From Melastoma dodecandrum (Eukaryota > Streptophyta > Magnoliopsida > Myrtales > Melastomataceae), in assembly GCA_029817715.1 (NCBI GenBank), contig JARUPY010000009.1, forward strand, positions 84,694 through 148,693: a stretch of DNA of 64,000 nucleotides. The letters run 5' to 3'. Positions within the stretch are counted from its first letter, which is position 1. Each line of letters opens with the position of its first letter. Of this stretch, positions 1 to 11,875 are shown one piece after another. The position numbers and the translations under genes are program-made. A model generated the notes under the pieces. It was not told where the DNA came from. It searched no databases and saw only the letters and a list, made by a program, of their open reading frames with translations.

Positions 1-2
1 TG

Positions 3-2069
3 TCATTTACCACGGCCGAAGAAGTTGAAGAGTTCATTAAAACGTATGCGAGTGTTCATGGGTTTTCAGTTAGGAGAAGAGATCGGCAAAAAATAAGAAA
101 TGGTGATTGTGTGATGAGAAAGTGGGTTTGTTCAAGGGAAGGCGAGTGTTCTGATGGAACTGTGTTGACGGCCAGAAGTCGGGTTAGAGCATCTGTGAAG
201 AGAGGTTGTAACTGTTTCTTCAAAGCGAGAGTGGAGGTTAATGGACAATGGAACTTCGTTGCAGTACAGTTGGAACATAATCATGAGATGGTGAGTGAAG
301 GTTTGTCCTATTTCATGCGAGAAAGGCGACAAATTTCGGATGAAGATATCACTTTTATCCGTCGAATGCTTGACGTCGGATTTAGACAGTGTGATATTAT
401 GCGACTAGTTGTACACGCATCTGGAGGACACTCACGTGCCGGTTTTCTAATAAAGGACCTAAATAATCGGAAGCTTAAGGAAGAGTCTGCTGGGGTTGTT
501 AGTCGTTGTGATTCCGTCGTTGCATATCTCCTGTCTAGGAGGAATACTGACACTGGTATGGCCTTTGAAACATTTGTGGAGAATAATGAAGTGAGTCGCA
601 TATATTGGGCAGACAGTACCTCAATCACTGATTATGAGGCATTCGGCGATATCGTAGCACTAGATTCCACGTTCAAGACAAACAAATATGGAATGCAAAT
701 GGTGATTATCGTCGGTGTCAATCATCATCATCAAACGACTGTCTTTGGGTCTGCGTTGATGAGTAATGAAACTATTGCTGACTACACTTGGCTCCTGCGG
801 ACTCATACACAGATCATGGGCGGCAAACATCCGCTTAGCATGGTCACAGACGCGGACAAAGCGATGATTGCATCTGTGAGAGAAGTATGGCCAATGTCAA
901 GGCATAGGTTATGTCTTTGGCATTTTAGTCGGAACATAAACTGTCGTGTACAGGATCCTGCCTTACGAGCTCGTATTTCGTCATTCATGTATAACAGTAG
1001 ACCAAGTGAAGAAGTCGAACAGGAGTGGTATGCTTTAATGACCCATACAGGGTCCATATCTGTTAGATGGCTACAACAGATATATGCATGCCGGCATATG
1101 TGGTGGCAGACATATCTTCAGGGTCATTTTTGGGCAGAGCTTAGAAGTACTCAACGCTGCGAACGAATGCACAGATATATGAAGGGATATGTGAACAACA
1201 AACATAGACTGCATGATTTCGTTCACAATTTGGAGCGTGCTGTAGCTGATCTACGTCACAAGGAGTACGAGGAGGATTTTAAGTCATTGCATAAGGAGAT
1301 CAGGCCAATTACGATGTTGCACAGACTTGAGGAGGATGCTAGTCGATTGTACACCATGAGTTCTTTTCGTAAAGTTCAGTCCGAACTCATGAAGGAGTCG
1401 CGATTTTACGTGGAACATAGAGTTGATGGGAATATTGCGAGGATATACACTCTTTCGTGTTATGATGGTGAACATGGGTGCATACAAGTGTCATCAGCCA
1501 AGGCACTTGTCCAATTCAGCTGTAGTTGCTTACATTTTGAGACATTTGGTTTTGCATGTGCCCACCTATTCCATGTAGCCAAAGTTGAAGGTTTTTTGTC
1601 AATACCGAAGCATCTGGTAAACAAAAGGTGGACAAAGGCAGCAAAGAGTAATACTTATGAATGTCTCTCTAACCGTGAATACGGGGTTGATCGAGCTGAT
1701 CTACGGCAAGGTATTCTAATGGCCGCATGCAGACGTATGTGTTTTTTGGCATCCCGATCTGACATAGCATCTCGGAAGCTCCAGAAAAGCATTCAATCAT
1801 TAACGTTGGAGTTGGAGAAGAGTACTGTCGAAGATGAAGGTAGAAGAAAGTTCCATGGTCGAGTCGCGTTTAATTTTGCTGACGAGAATCGTCGCGGGTT
1901 CGTCATTCATGGAAGCAAGGAAGATTTTGGTATAGGGCCATCTCAACGACAGCCATCTCGTCGGATCAATGCGGACAATGTAGGTAACGTATGTACTGAT
2001 TCTTCTTCTGATTCTGAAGGTAATGTCTGCTATGAAGATAACTCAGTGTATGGACAGCATAATATGTAG
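3..2069 (+). CDS. FAR1-domain MULE transposase (mudrA/FRS-like), 5' partial
   Basis: The reading frame is open from base 3, so the gene starts upstream of the window; the methionine at 114 is internal. In order there are a FAR1-type DNA-binding region (residues such as SFTTAEEVEEF, then VCSREG and the HNH after a CNC cluster), a MULE transposase core (ALDSTFKTN near base 655 and VTDADKAM near 845, the expected acidic residues, then CLWHFSRN), and a SWIM zinc finger with the CSC...CAH pattern at about bases 1520-1565. The C-terminus is hydrophilic and Ser/Asp-rich and ends TAG at 2067-2069. There are no frameshifts, so it may still be active. The alternative is a domesticated FAR1/FRS host factor, but the adjoining Ulp1 gene favours a transposon. 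Confidence 0.88.
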   Translation, partial: SFTTAEEVEEFIKTYASVHGFSVRRRDRQKIRNGDCVMRKWVCSREGECSDGTVLTARSRVRASVKRGCNCFFKARVEVNGQWNFVAVQLEHNHEMVSEGLSYFMRERRQISDEDITFIRRMLDVGFRQCDIMRLVVHASGGHSRAGFLIKDLNNRKLKEESAGVVSRCDSVVAYLLSRRNTDTGMAFETFVENNEVSRIYWADSTSITDYEAFGDIVALDSTFKTNKYGMQMVIIVGVNHHHQTTVFGSALMSNETIADYTWLLRTHTQIMGGKHPLSMVTDADKAMIASVREVWPMSRHRLCLWHFSRNINCRVQDPALRARISSFMYNSRPSEEVEQEWYALMTHTGSISVRWLQQIYACRHMWWQTYLQGHFWAELRSTQRCERMHRYMKGYVNNKHRLHDFVHNLERAVADLRHKEYEEDFKSLHKEIRPITMLHRLEEDASRLYTMSSFRKVQSELMKESRFYVEHRVDGNIARIYTLSCYDGEHGCIQVSSAKALVQFSCSCLHFETFGFACAHLFHVAKVEGFLSIPKHLVNKRWTKAAKSNTYECLSNREYGVDRADLRQGILMAACRRMCFLASRSDIASRKLQKSIQSLTLELEKSTVEDEGRRKFHGRVAFNFADENRRGFVIHGSKEDFGIGPSQRQPSRRINADNVGNVCTDSSSDSEGNVCYEDNSVYGQHNM

Positions 2070-2578
2070 GCTTAATTATAAAATTTCGTCAGCATTTCGG
2101 CAGAAACTGGACTATACATCCGCCTGTACATTCTGTGTTGCATTATCCCCTGTCTGCTATTAGGTTCTATTACAGTACATGACCTTACAAAGTCTGCCAA
2201 AAAAGAACCACAACAGTCCGTCAAGACGTTCACCAACAGACTGGGGAAGATGTTACGGCTGCACACCATGGTCAGGAAATGCATTATGGACACCGAGGTT
2301 ACTAAACAACTGCAGGAATCCATGTTGATGCAGCACTGCTCTCTGGGGGTTTGATCTTTTTGTTGACATCATCCTTAACTCTCTGCTGAATTCTTTTCCT
2401 AACGTCATTTCCAGGCTATTTTATCATGCTTACAACCAGCCTCAACCTATCAGCAACTCCTACAACCTAATTCACAATGATGAATGGCTGTCAGCAACAG
2501 GTTCGTAACGGGGCATTTGCTACTCCGTGAATTGAAAACGGCTTTGACAGTATTGCATGAAAAAAAAAAAGACCATAC
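2070..2578. other. Space between convergent transposon genes
   Basis: The 3' regions of the transposase (+) and the Ulp1-like gene (-) lie here. A last small exon of the minus-strand gene may be present around 2450-2560 but no confident splice or stop could be assigned. Nothing else is recognised. Confidence 0.4.
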
Positions 2579-5500
2579 CACTTGTTCAGCGCCTTCCGGG
2601 GGTTCAGCCAATGTCATGAATTTCATGACATATATTCCACAGTCGTTTCTATACAATACAAAATCAGATGATGTTAACCAATTGCCGCCATTGGTTAAGT
2701 TCAAAGAGAAATAGGTGAAGTTGAGGGACGTACTCATTTCCGGCAGCCATCTGGTCTGGCACGTTCGTCGGATAATTTATTTTCCAGTTGCAAATGTCTG
2801 GTACTTGATACCCTTTAACCTTAGATTTTACCTTATTCTGATCCAACACGACACTCACAAGCTGTAACACACGATGATGAAGGTCTGCTCTTCCTCTGAT
2901 GTTGGACAATTTGTTATGGATTGTGTCCATAATGATGACTTGCTGTGTCCTGAATGAAATTATCTGTAACGCCCAATGTGATTCACCTAGGCAAACCGGA
3001 ATAAATATCTGCACAGGTTTTTTGTCAAAAGTCCAGTTAAGACATTACAAGACATCCATGTAAATAGTTGGAACATATTACAACCTTTTCATATGCAGAT
3101 GTAGTAAATTGTGGGGATACTTACCAATTGCACTTCATGGTTTTTGCCAATGTGATTCTTGAAGTGCACGTACAAGGCTGCGGCAGTTCCTTTGCTTATG
3201 ACGGGCATTTTTGCAGCACTATACTGATAGGACGCAAGATTCTGTGATGGCGTTCTCGGTTAGCATCCTGTACATCACATTTCCAATGGATAAACCTTTG
3301 TAATCACTTACCCCTAACCAAGTGGGAAGGTACCAAATCCTTTTCTTTTCTGGATCCACTTTACTCTGTAGCATAATGGCATGGAAATCTATAACCTGCA
3401 TCATGTAAATGTTACTCATATAGAGGTCACCCTTACCTGTCAATAATGGAAGCAAGTAATATATTATGCAATCTTACATCATTACATATCCATCTGTTTG
3501 GTAAAAGAGAAAGCATGGCATGTCTATTAAGGTGAGCGGATTCCGTCACACATAGACATTCGCTGCATCATATAAACCAGTGTAGCCATCTGAACAACGT
3601 ACAATAATATCCCAATCCATAAAGACCGAGGACAGTGACACTAACCTAGGCTCGTGGTCCTCATTCCAAGCATACTCAATGATATTCCATTGAGCCGTTG
3701 TAAAGTTTTTCAGCACACTTACTGGCAAATCCGCTGGGAAGAATTTTTGTAGCGCCTAACAATGAAAAATTACAACCATGGATTAACACTGTAATCCTGT
3801 CTTTCTTCAATGGTGCTTCATGGTATGATTCCATGCTGGCTGGTTGTCATACCTCAGGGATAGCTGTCCGAGCACGCTTCCTGGCCCTTGTAACCGGCTT
3901 TGGGGGGGACAAACGGAGAGCTCTTGAACGCCGACGGTTTCCGCTCAGCCATACGTCGTGTGGTCTTTCTGAAGAGAACAGCTGTTGTCGATGATCCACT
4001 TTCCTGTCGTGAGTACGATAGTGTAATTCAGACCTTGCATTTATCTGTTGCAGCCATTTAGACAATGCAAAGTAATGATACTTCACCTTCAAATGAACTT
4101 CGGCCTCCTCGCCAATCCTCTTCACCTCTTCCATGTCTTGAACAACTTCCGGATCAGCAACTATGGGATCCCCTGTCTTAACATCTTCCTTATATATCGG
4201 AACATCTTCCTCTTCTGGCGGAGATGCTTTTGTTGTCTTAACATCTTCGTTATCTGTGGGAACATCTACCTCTGTGTTAACATCTTCATCAACCATTTTT
4301 GCCTTTCCTTTATTCCCAAACAGGAAATCCCGATCACGTTCCTCAGATGGTGTCAAGTCGAGGTCAGATAGAGTGTCTCGTTTCTGATTAACAGCCTCCG
4401 AAGGTCCAAAGAATACGAATAGTCTATTCAGACCTCGAGCAAGTTGTAACGCACGAGGGTCGGAATAATCGTCTGAACATTCGGGCAATTTATCTTGCAT
4501 CTGAGGAGGATGGACCGGCACCAAGCTTCTCTCCGAAATCATAGTTGACCCAACTTCAACTTCAGCTACATTGAAGGCCGTGTCCGGTTCACGTGGGTGA
4601 GTTTGTGGAGATTGTACCTGCTCGACATTGTCATCAGGGTTTGGTGGAGCGACTCCTTCAGGCTCTTCTTCCTGCCCTCCATCATGTCCAGCTGTGGTCT
4701 TTTCCTTCACAGGTTTGCCTGCTCGCCCTCTTTGTCTTCTAACTTCAGCGATAATGTAATTCAATTTCCGAATGATGTGCTCATTACTAGCATGGAGTCT
4801 CATGACAGAATGTTCCACTGTCTGGTATTGAAGCCAAACATACAACGCCATTGTTAAAATTAAACTTCAAATCCAAATTATAAACAAACACAGAACTAAG
4901 CTTACCTTCAGACGACGCATAATAATTGCCATCTTGCCAGAGTCGCTCGCAGGATCAACTTCTTCCTCTGGATTAGTTTCGACATCACCTTCTTCCTGTT
5001 AATTACATTATGACACAATTTCTCATCGTATAGTAATAAATACACAAGCACCTAGGCATTAGAAGGTGGACAAAACTTACAAGATCGGCAACTTCAGCAT
5101 ACGCAACGCAAAAAATGGCTTTCAGCCGCTCATCATCCCAATCTCGACACCGAGGCATTGTCCTACTGGTGTTTCTTGAGCTGCTGTCCTCAACAGACTT
5201 TTTGCAAGCATAAAACAACTGCATGTAATAACAAAGGCAAACATTAACGATGTTTTGTACAGAGTAAACACTTCACTCTAAACTCAATAAATAAGCTAAA
5301 CAAACACTTCACTATAAGATCTCACCAGCAGTAGATGAACGCAACCTCCTATATACTTTCTTTGATGACTTTTGAATGCCCTCACTTGACTAACAAGATT
5401 ATCAAGCACGTGAGTGGCCCAGTCAAACTTACAAATTGCCTCGACATCCCGTGTAGCTAGAAGGTACTCCTTGTCAATATCGAAGGCAGTTGTCGGGCAC

Positions 5501-6145
5501 AAATAGCATCCTACTATGAAAAGTACGACCTCCGCCTTCCAAAGGTCATCGGGAAAATCTCTTCCCATCATTGTACTTTCAACGGACTTCAGAGATATCT
5601 TCCCTCTCTTCAGGTGAAGTTTAAGTTCATCCCGAACGGTCTCCATGTGACCACTAAATGGCACACCGACTTTCGTAGCAGGTAAGCCAATCAGGGCCTC
5701 AACATCAACAGACTGCATTCGGTGCTCCACACCGTCAATTACCATTACCCTCTTAACGGGGTCGAACAACTTAAGACAACACTTCAACGCCTTGTGATGA
5801 ACTTGCCTACTTGCCAAATGCAATAGCCCATTAAATCCTAAGTCAGAAAGGGCTGCCCGCTTCGCATCATTAAATGTATTCAGGACAGAAAACAACTTCC
5901 GCGGACTACACCTTGTATAAAGGTACTCCTGAGTAAACACACGAAGACTACCTCAATACTAGAATCATAATGACTCACAACAATGATGGTTCAACATTTA
6001 CCTTGTCTTTACGCAGCCACTTCGCCTTCTCCTTTTTAGAAGAAGCAGAAGCTGGTGTGTTGCCTTCGTTAGGAGCTTCTGGAGGGTGATCACCGAATGC
6101 CTCGGGTGAATTTTCTCCTGGCAATTCTCCAAATTCTTCTTCCAT
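2579..6145 (-). CDS. Ulp1-like (C48) cysteine protease of a MULE, 11 exons
   Basis: Spliced exons on the minus strand, read from GT/AG signals with matching phases: 6002-6145, 5326-5928, 5081-5218, 4906-4995, 3853-4821, 3646-3755, 3478-3523, 3312-3395, 3125-3223, 2734-3008 and about 2579-2648. This gives roughly 875 residues. Exon 2 encodes a plant-mobile/DUF1985-like N-terminal module; exon 5 is an acidic, basic-ended low-complexity linker. The C-terminal half is a Ulp1 peptidase: a VIDFHAIMLQ helix, the catalytic His in GESHWALQII, the Asp in IIMDTI, and the Cys in NDCGIYVMKFM, which is created by splicing 2734 to 2648. Such proteins cleave SUMO or SUMO-like tags. The very last exon is unresolved. 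No frameshift or stop was found within the modelled exons. Confidence 0.75.
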
Positions 6146-6960
6146 ATCTGCACTTTCGATGAAATAACTAAAAAGGAAATCAACTAAAGATCACAAACCG
6201 AATCAACGGAAACCATATCAAACCGAATTACACCCCACTCAAACAAAACAGAATTCAAACCGAACCCCAAATCACCCACGAAACCCACTCCATCACCCAG
6301 TCCATCACCCAGTACATCAGCCAGTCACACCAAAACACCCACGAATCCACGGAATCGAACACCCACTCCATCACCCACGAAATCCACTCCATCACCCAGT
6401 ACATCAGCCAGTCACACCAAAACACCCACGAAACCACGGAATCGAACACCCACTCCATCACCCAGTCCCACTCGAACCGAACACCCACTCCATCACCCAG
6501 CCCCACTCTAACCACTATAAAACCGAAACCCAAATCGGTCACGAAACCTTAAACGACTACACACCCTCACCTTCAACACTCGACCGACTCAACTAAACCA
6601 ATAACGAAACCACAATGCAGAAAAAAACCCAACTTACCGCGTCGGGCGACCACCTAATATCCTACCCGTTCCAGCCCTAAACCGTAATGGCAGAAGAAAA
6701 TGGTCGAGAAAGGGAGAGGACGACCACCTGATGTCCTTGCCGTCCAAACCAGGAGACCCACCTCGACTTCCACAGCAACGGCGAACCAAACGGAAGGAAT
6801 GGGTTCGGAGAGGGAAGGAAGACGATCGGCGGCGGGAAGGAAAACGTCTTCGAACTAAATGGAGGAATAGTTTCAGTAAAGTAGTAATAATACTAGTAAC
6901 CGGGGCAAAAAAGTCATTTCACATCAAAATTTAGAATAATTAGGTTCGGAGTTAGGTTCG
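6146..6960. other. Upstream region of the Ulp1-like gene
   Basis: This stretch lies 5' of the minus-strand protease gene and should hold its promoter and leader. It contains the minisatellite listed separately and otherwise shows no convincing coding sequence. A short plus-strand ORF at 6731-6934 is Arg/Lys-rich and looks like chance. Confidence 0.4.
6275..6510. repeat. Minisatellite, about 87-bp unit
   Basis: A tandem array built from CCACTCCATCACCCA-like words. A longer unit containing CAGTACATCAGCCAGTCACA recurs at 6311 and 6398, a spacing of 87 bp, followed by partial copies to about 6510. The minus-strand translation gives repeated Trp/Val-rich peptides, which are a by-product of the repeat. 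Confidence 0.75.
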
Positions 6961-6964
6961 GAAA

Positions 6965-7640
6965 CACTGTTCAAAGTAGTAAAATTTCTTAGTCAACGCC
7001 TATAAAGTAGTGACAATTTACTACTTATTTTAGTAAAAACATGCTTAAAGTAGTAAACATTTACGACAAACCCTACCTATTTACTACCAATTTTACCAAC
7101 TCAAACATAATTTTACTAAAAATCACAACGAAAGTAGTAAACAATTACTACTTATCGACATAATTTGTACAGTTAAAAGTAGTAAAATTTACTATTTTTT
7201 ATACTACTTTTACGCTGACTTTACTAAAAAGGAGAAATTTAGTAAAGTCAACGTAGAAGTAGTAAAAAAAGTAGTAAAATGTACTACTTTTTTTACTACT
7301 TCTACGTTGACTTTACTAAAAGTGTGGTTTTCTTAGTTAAGTCAACGTAGAAGTAGTAAAAAAAGTAGTACATTTTACTACTTTTTTTACTACTTCTACG
7401 TTGACTTTACTAAAAATGAGGTCTTAGTAAAGTCAGCGTAAAAGTAGTAAAATTGCACTGCGGTGAACAGTCCAAAAGTAGTAAAATTTACGACATTTTA
7501 TACTACATTTGCGTTGACTTTACTAAAAGAAGACCAAAAAGTAGTAAAATTTACTACGTTTTTTACTACTTTTGCGTTGACTTGAGTAGTAACGGTCAAG
7601 TTTTAATAAAATTTACTACTTAATTTTAGTATTAAGTAGT
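6965..7640. repeat. AT-rich block of long inverted repeats (AGTAGTAAA family)
   Basis: Many head-to-head copies of an AGTAGTAAA / TTTACTACT word. Two long palindromes stand out. One has arms 7239-7276 and 7282-7319, 38 bp each, perfectly complementary around a 5-bp centre. The other has arms 7333-7370 and 7376-7413, 38 bp with one mismatch. Further diverged copies of the same arm, ending in GTTGACTTTACTAAAA or its complement, lie at about 7200-7235, 7430-7455, 7505-7530 and 7565-7580. This is foldback-like sequence; it may be subterminal DNA of the MULE on its left or an independent foldback/MITE insertion. Confidence 0.8.
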
Positions 7641-10340
7641 AAACTACGTAAGTCCCACGTGCACGTACCGTTAGCCGCTTCTATGTCATCGCCAAGGGCG
7701 TCAACTATTGTCATTCGTGTGTGGGTACGGATGCCCTATCTAGTCTGCAGCCGTGGGATTTGAGAAATGGAATGTTTATTTTTATTTTTATTTTTTTTTG
7801 AAATCTCCGATTGAGTCCTTGAATAAAAATCTGAAATTTGCAAATTGGTCCCCAAACCTTTAAAGTGACTTTCAAATGGGCCCGAGCTGAATAAAGGAGC
7901 CTAAAATTATCGGTTTGTTTCCTAAACAGGTCTCATTCTTTTCTTTTTAAACTAAATCAAGGAAGTGAGTGAAGTGTGTTATGCGGTAAAAAAAAAGGAA
8001 TTTTGTTCTTTTAAAATTTAGAAATTAATTAAAACTCGACCGAGAATTAGTTCATGTAACTAATTCGTAAATTCAGAATCGATCGCCTAATTGTAATCCG
8101 TTCGTTAATCATGTTTAACGATCTTTTAACGGTATTAGAATTAGTCAGCCCGTTGCCGTTTAGATGATACAAAATTTGGGGATCTACAGAGAGTAATCCA
8201 CGAGCTGGTATGGAGGATAGTGTAGCACCAGACACAGTCAGACAAGGTACTGCAACAGAGAAGGAGGATAATGACGAGGATGGTTCTACAGCAGGATCCC
8301 CTTGGGCTGGGATAGGAAAGGTGGCTGGACTTGTGGGGGAGTGTTGGACTAGTGAAACTGGAGTTGAATCGACTGGCTCATGGGAAAGAAAAGCGGCTGG
8401 ACTTGCGGGGAAATGTTGGACTATTGGAGAGGACGCTGCTGGACTTGCTGGAGCTGGGTTTCAGCCAATGCAACTGAAGTCGAGACGTCTCACACCTGGA
8501 AGCCCATCCAACAGTGAAGAACAATGAAAAATAAATTCATTAAGGGTAGTTTAGTAATGTTAGACACTGATGGTTGTAACCGATTGTACAGCGGACACTG
8601 ATATATACAGTGCCGATGCTAACAGAAAGGTGTGTGGTTCTGTTTTCAGATAATACAACAGAATCCATCGTCTTCTTCCTTTCCTCTTCCTTCTTTCTTC
8701 TTCCTTCCTTTTTCTGCTTTCTTCTATTGCCGTACCATCTTCATCTCGAGTCCAGATGGCTTGCACAAGGTTCATCACATATCATAATCGATCGCCATTT
8801 CGTTAAGGTCAAACTGAAGTTACTCTCTCGGAAGCATTGTTTAGATGGACTGAAAGTTAAGCCAGAAAGCTGTTTTGTTTTTTATGATCACGAAGTGTTA
8901 GAACAACCATGGAAATATTCCGCATTCGAATAGCTTTGTTGTTCTGTTTTGGGTCGTGCAAGTGGTGGTGACAACAAAGAAAAGCTATAGGTTCTCCCTG
9001 GAATAAGAAAAAGGAGGGAAAAGGAAAGAGATATCACCAGTCCAGTCTCATAGTATGCTTGCTTTTGCTTTGCTTAACTTAACTTTGCATATCTGAAAGT
9101 GACCAGGGACAGTAACAGGAGGTTGATTCTCCCTTATGACTGGCCTTTTTGTTTTCCGGTCACCACCCCAAGATTATTATCAGTTGATGATAAGGAATGG
9201 ATTCTTCATATCTCATCTCCAATGGCGAAATCTCGTTTGCGGTACTCAGCGAGTCACACCGAGCACCTCCCTCCCTCCCTCCTCCCAGTTCATCAATTCG
9301 ATACCACACACCGACTGTACGGTGCATCATCACAAAGGAAGAGATTCTAGATTATATGGGGTGGAGCCCTAGTTTTGGGAATCGAATGTTCTTCCTCCTC
9401 TCGTGTGTCCCCCCGTCCATCCCGTCGCATCACCAAAAAAGAGATCTGCCTTTGTTCTGGATTCTGGTTATCTTTGAGCGATTTTGGGGAGTCTTTTTCG
9501 CTTTGCTGGTCCATGCAGCTAGTTGGCTCTTTTAATCGGATCATCATCTGACGTGGGATCGTGCCGACTCGGATAACCCTTTGTCTACGAGTTCTGCAGA
9601 TCCAGAAGTAGAACAGAGAGAAAGAATAGAAGAGAAGAAGACGGAGGAAAACAGAATTGGAGAAAATGATTATGTTATTAAGCAAAACTGTTTCCATAAC
9701 TGTTTATATATAACAGAACAACAGTATAAGCTTAATAACCACCCGAGCTACTATTTACTATCTTTACACCCTTTCGTTTTAAGTGAAATGCGCACATCGT
9801 CGTCTCCTTTGCTAACGATTCTTGGAAATGGTGCTTTACCATGAATTTCCGCTAGCAAACGTGACTAACAATTAATATGTCTAGAGGGGGGGAGCTGGTT
9901 CAAAATGATAGTTAACAAAAAAGACACAAGAGATAGAAATGGAGAGCAAACGCTCTGCAGAGATGTTATCCGACATCTCTTATCAAAATTAGATTTTTGT
10001 TTTCCTGGTCCATGGGATTCCATTTGGGTCATGAAAGAAGATGCATAACCCTAATCCGTGCTCTTTTGTGTTCCTTGATTCATCGTCGTCGTGAAATATC
10101 TTCGTCTCGTCGAGAAAAGAATTTTATCGTCACCCTTTTGCAACTTGCAATGTGTTGTTTGTGACGCCCGGTCCCCTTGTTCCATCATCATTTGTGGGAC
10201 AGAGTCTCATTGTTTGTTATCTAACGAATTAATCGCGAGCTCCGATTGCTGTCCCTCTCTTATCATTGGAGCATACTCGCGCGAACTGTCTCAGTCGTTT
10301 GCTGACAATGCCACTGGTACTTCCTCTCTTTCGCTGCTTC
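7641..10340. other. Long intergenic region with possible retroelement scraps
   Basis: No recognisable gene. Pieces at about 8530-8760 and, on the minus strand, 9545-9790 look like Copia-type LTR leader sequence (a TATATA box, then a pyrimidine-rich tract of CTTCTT words), but no paired LTR, primer site or duplication was found. The last part should carry the promoter of the RADIALIS-like gene. Confidence 0.3.
8210..8527 (+). CDS. Uncharacterised 105-residue ORF with an AGLxGxCW repeat
   Basis: Starts ATG at 8210 and ends TGA before 8527. The motif AGLVGECWT, then AGLAGKCWT and AGLAGAG, recurs, so the protein is partly repetitive and Gly/Ala-rich. No family is recognised. It sits in transposon-poor intergenic DNA with no clear promoter and may be non-coding or a relic of a repetitive gene. 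Confidence 0.2.
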   Translation: MEDSVAPDTVRQGTATEKEDNDEDGSTAGSPWAGIGKVAGLVGECWTSETGVESTGSWERKAAGLAGKCWTIGEDAAGLAGAGFQPMQLKSRRLTPGSPSNSEEQ

Positions 10341-10348
10341 TATATAAA
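10341..10348 (+). promoter_or_regulatory. TATA box of the first RADIALIS-like gene
   Basis: TATATAAA lies 84 bp before the ATG at 10432. The same TATATAAACG string occurs upstream of the second RADIALIS-like gene. Confidence 0.6.
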
Positions 10349-10431
10349 CGACATTGTTCGCCTGGCAATATGAAACGGCAAGAACAACATTAGTCAGTTC
10401 TGTTCGCCTCATTGGGCAAATCTAAGTAGGA

Positions 10432-10788
10432 ATGTCTTCAAGCTCAGGTTGGACTGCGAAGCAGAACAAGTTGTTCGAGAACGCGCTGGCTGTATATGAC
10501 AAGGACACGCCCGACCGATGGCAGAATCTTGCAAGGGCAGTCGGGGGAAGTAAGAGCCCCGATGAGGTCAAGAGGCACTACGAGATGCTAGTCGAGGATG
10601 TGAAGCAGATCGAGTCCGGGAAGATCCCCGTATGGAATTCCAAGAACAAGGGGTACCCCGAGGAAGAGCGGAGGTAAATGCTGCCTTTATATGTGATTCT
10701 TTTTTACAGAATTCCTGTCCTACATAAATTGGGGTATACTTGTCTTGAACATTGTGCGAATCACAGGATTAGAAACATGAGGCTCTAG
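10432..10788 (+). CDS. RADIALIS-like SANT/MYB protein, two exons
   Basis: Exons 10432-10673 and 10767-10788, joined in phase by GTAAAT and CACAG signals, give 87 residues. The single SANT/MYB domain has the three spaced Trp/aromatic positions of the family: [14 protein letters not shown], then [12 protein letters not shown], then [13 protein letters not shown]. The spliced C-terminus RIRNMRL resembles the conserved tail of RL proteins. RAD-like proteins are small nuclear factors that act by binding other MYB partners. The gene is intact. A second paralogue lies on the opposite strand at 19600-19896. Confidence 0.9.
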
Positions 10789-11875
10789 TAAAGAGGCTGG
10801 AGAATCAAGGAAGATTGATGTATGAAGATTTGATGCATATATATACATAATGTTTGCTCTTATCGTATGGATTTAAGGTTAATGTGCTGGTGCTTTCTTT
10901 CATAAGCCTTTTGCTTGTGTTTGGTTTGTGTAAAGGCAAAGACTTATGTTGTCTGTTCGTCCTGCTCCGACGACACAACATTATGTAATGACATGATATG
11001 CTTGTGCACTTACATCTTTCAAAACTACACATATTTCTTCTCTAAGTTTCCTAGACACATCAATGTTCCCCCGAAATATGGTACGACGGCTACTATGTGT
11101 AGCGGTCGATAAGGCCTGAAAGAGCCCCTTGTACTCCGTAATCAGACGGAAGTAACACTAGTTTCCATGTCAACGTCGACGGCGAAACGAAGCCGCAAGG
11201 GATGAGACACGATAGAGAGGTAGTTCATGACATCATTCCAAAATAGTAACAACCAACAATTATAATATAACAATCACATGAAATACGTCAGGATAAACGC
11301 TATCAAGTTACTAACATTTAATTGGAGGCGTAATTTCGGACTCGATCGCTGCATAAAACTTTGATCCCCAGACGACATTCCCATGCTGATCTCCTAAAAT
11401 GAGTAAATAAATATTCGAGATCTTGTCTAGCCTGCCGCTCATACTTTCTTATATTCCTCCTTAATTTATGATCCTAGTTAATAATGTTTAGCCTCGACTA
11501 ATTCATCGGACGAGGTCTCCGTTCAGGCATCCTGACCATTGGTTCATTTATTCATAACCTAACGAAGATAACTTAGTCGAGGGGGTAGGAATTATTTTCA
11601 ACCCCTTTCATAACCTAACGAAGATCTTGTCGTAGGTAACGATCCATGGATGCAAACAACTAGTAAGTGCCAATGTCTCCGTCATCGTTCTAATCGGATA
11701 GAACCCCAGAAAACATCAAGATTTGAGGGATATTCTCATGCTTGTAGGGTTTATTCCTTTGTGCTAGATTTTGGCACGACGGCCGGTTTGAATCGGCTTC
11801 GCCTATCGTTAAATAACTCCGTGGCCATCTCGTTAATAACATAGTATCAGTGCACGAAAACCCCTACCATTCGAT
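10789..11875. other. Intergenic, 3' flank of RADIALIS-like and 5' flank of the ligase gene
   Basis: No gene found. An 18-bp word TCATAACCTAACGAAGAT is repeated directly near 11550 and 11610, about 60 bp apart. Promoter elements for the ligase gene were not identified. Confidence 0.4.

Larger units (their letters stand above)
1..6145. mobile_element. Mutator-like element interior (partial, left end outside window)
   Basis: A FAR1/MULE transposase gene on the plus strand and a Ulp1-type protease gene on the minus strand converge with about 0.5 kb between them. MULEs that carry Ulp1-like proteases are known in plants (the Kaonashi type and related elements), so the pair is best read as one autonomous or formerly autonomous element. 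The left terminal inverted repeat lies outside the window. The right end is not defined; the palindromic block at about 6965-7640 is a candidate for subterminal sequence but could be a separate insertion. No target-site duplication can be seen. Confidence 0.6.
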
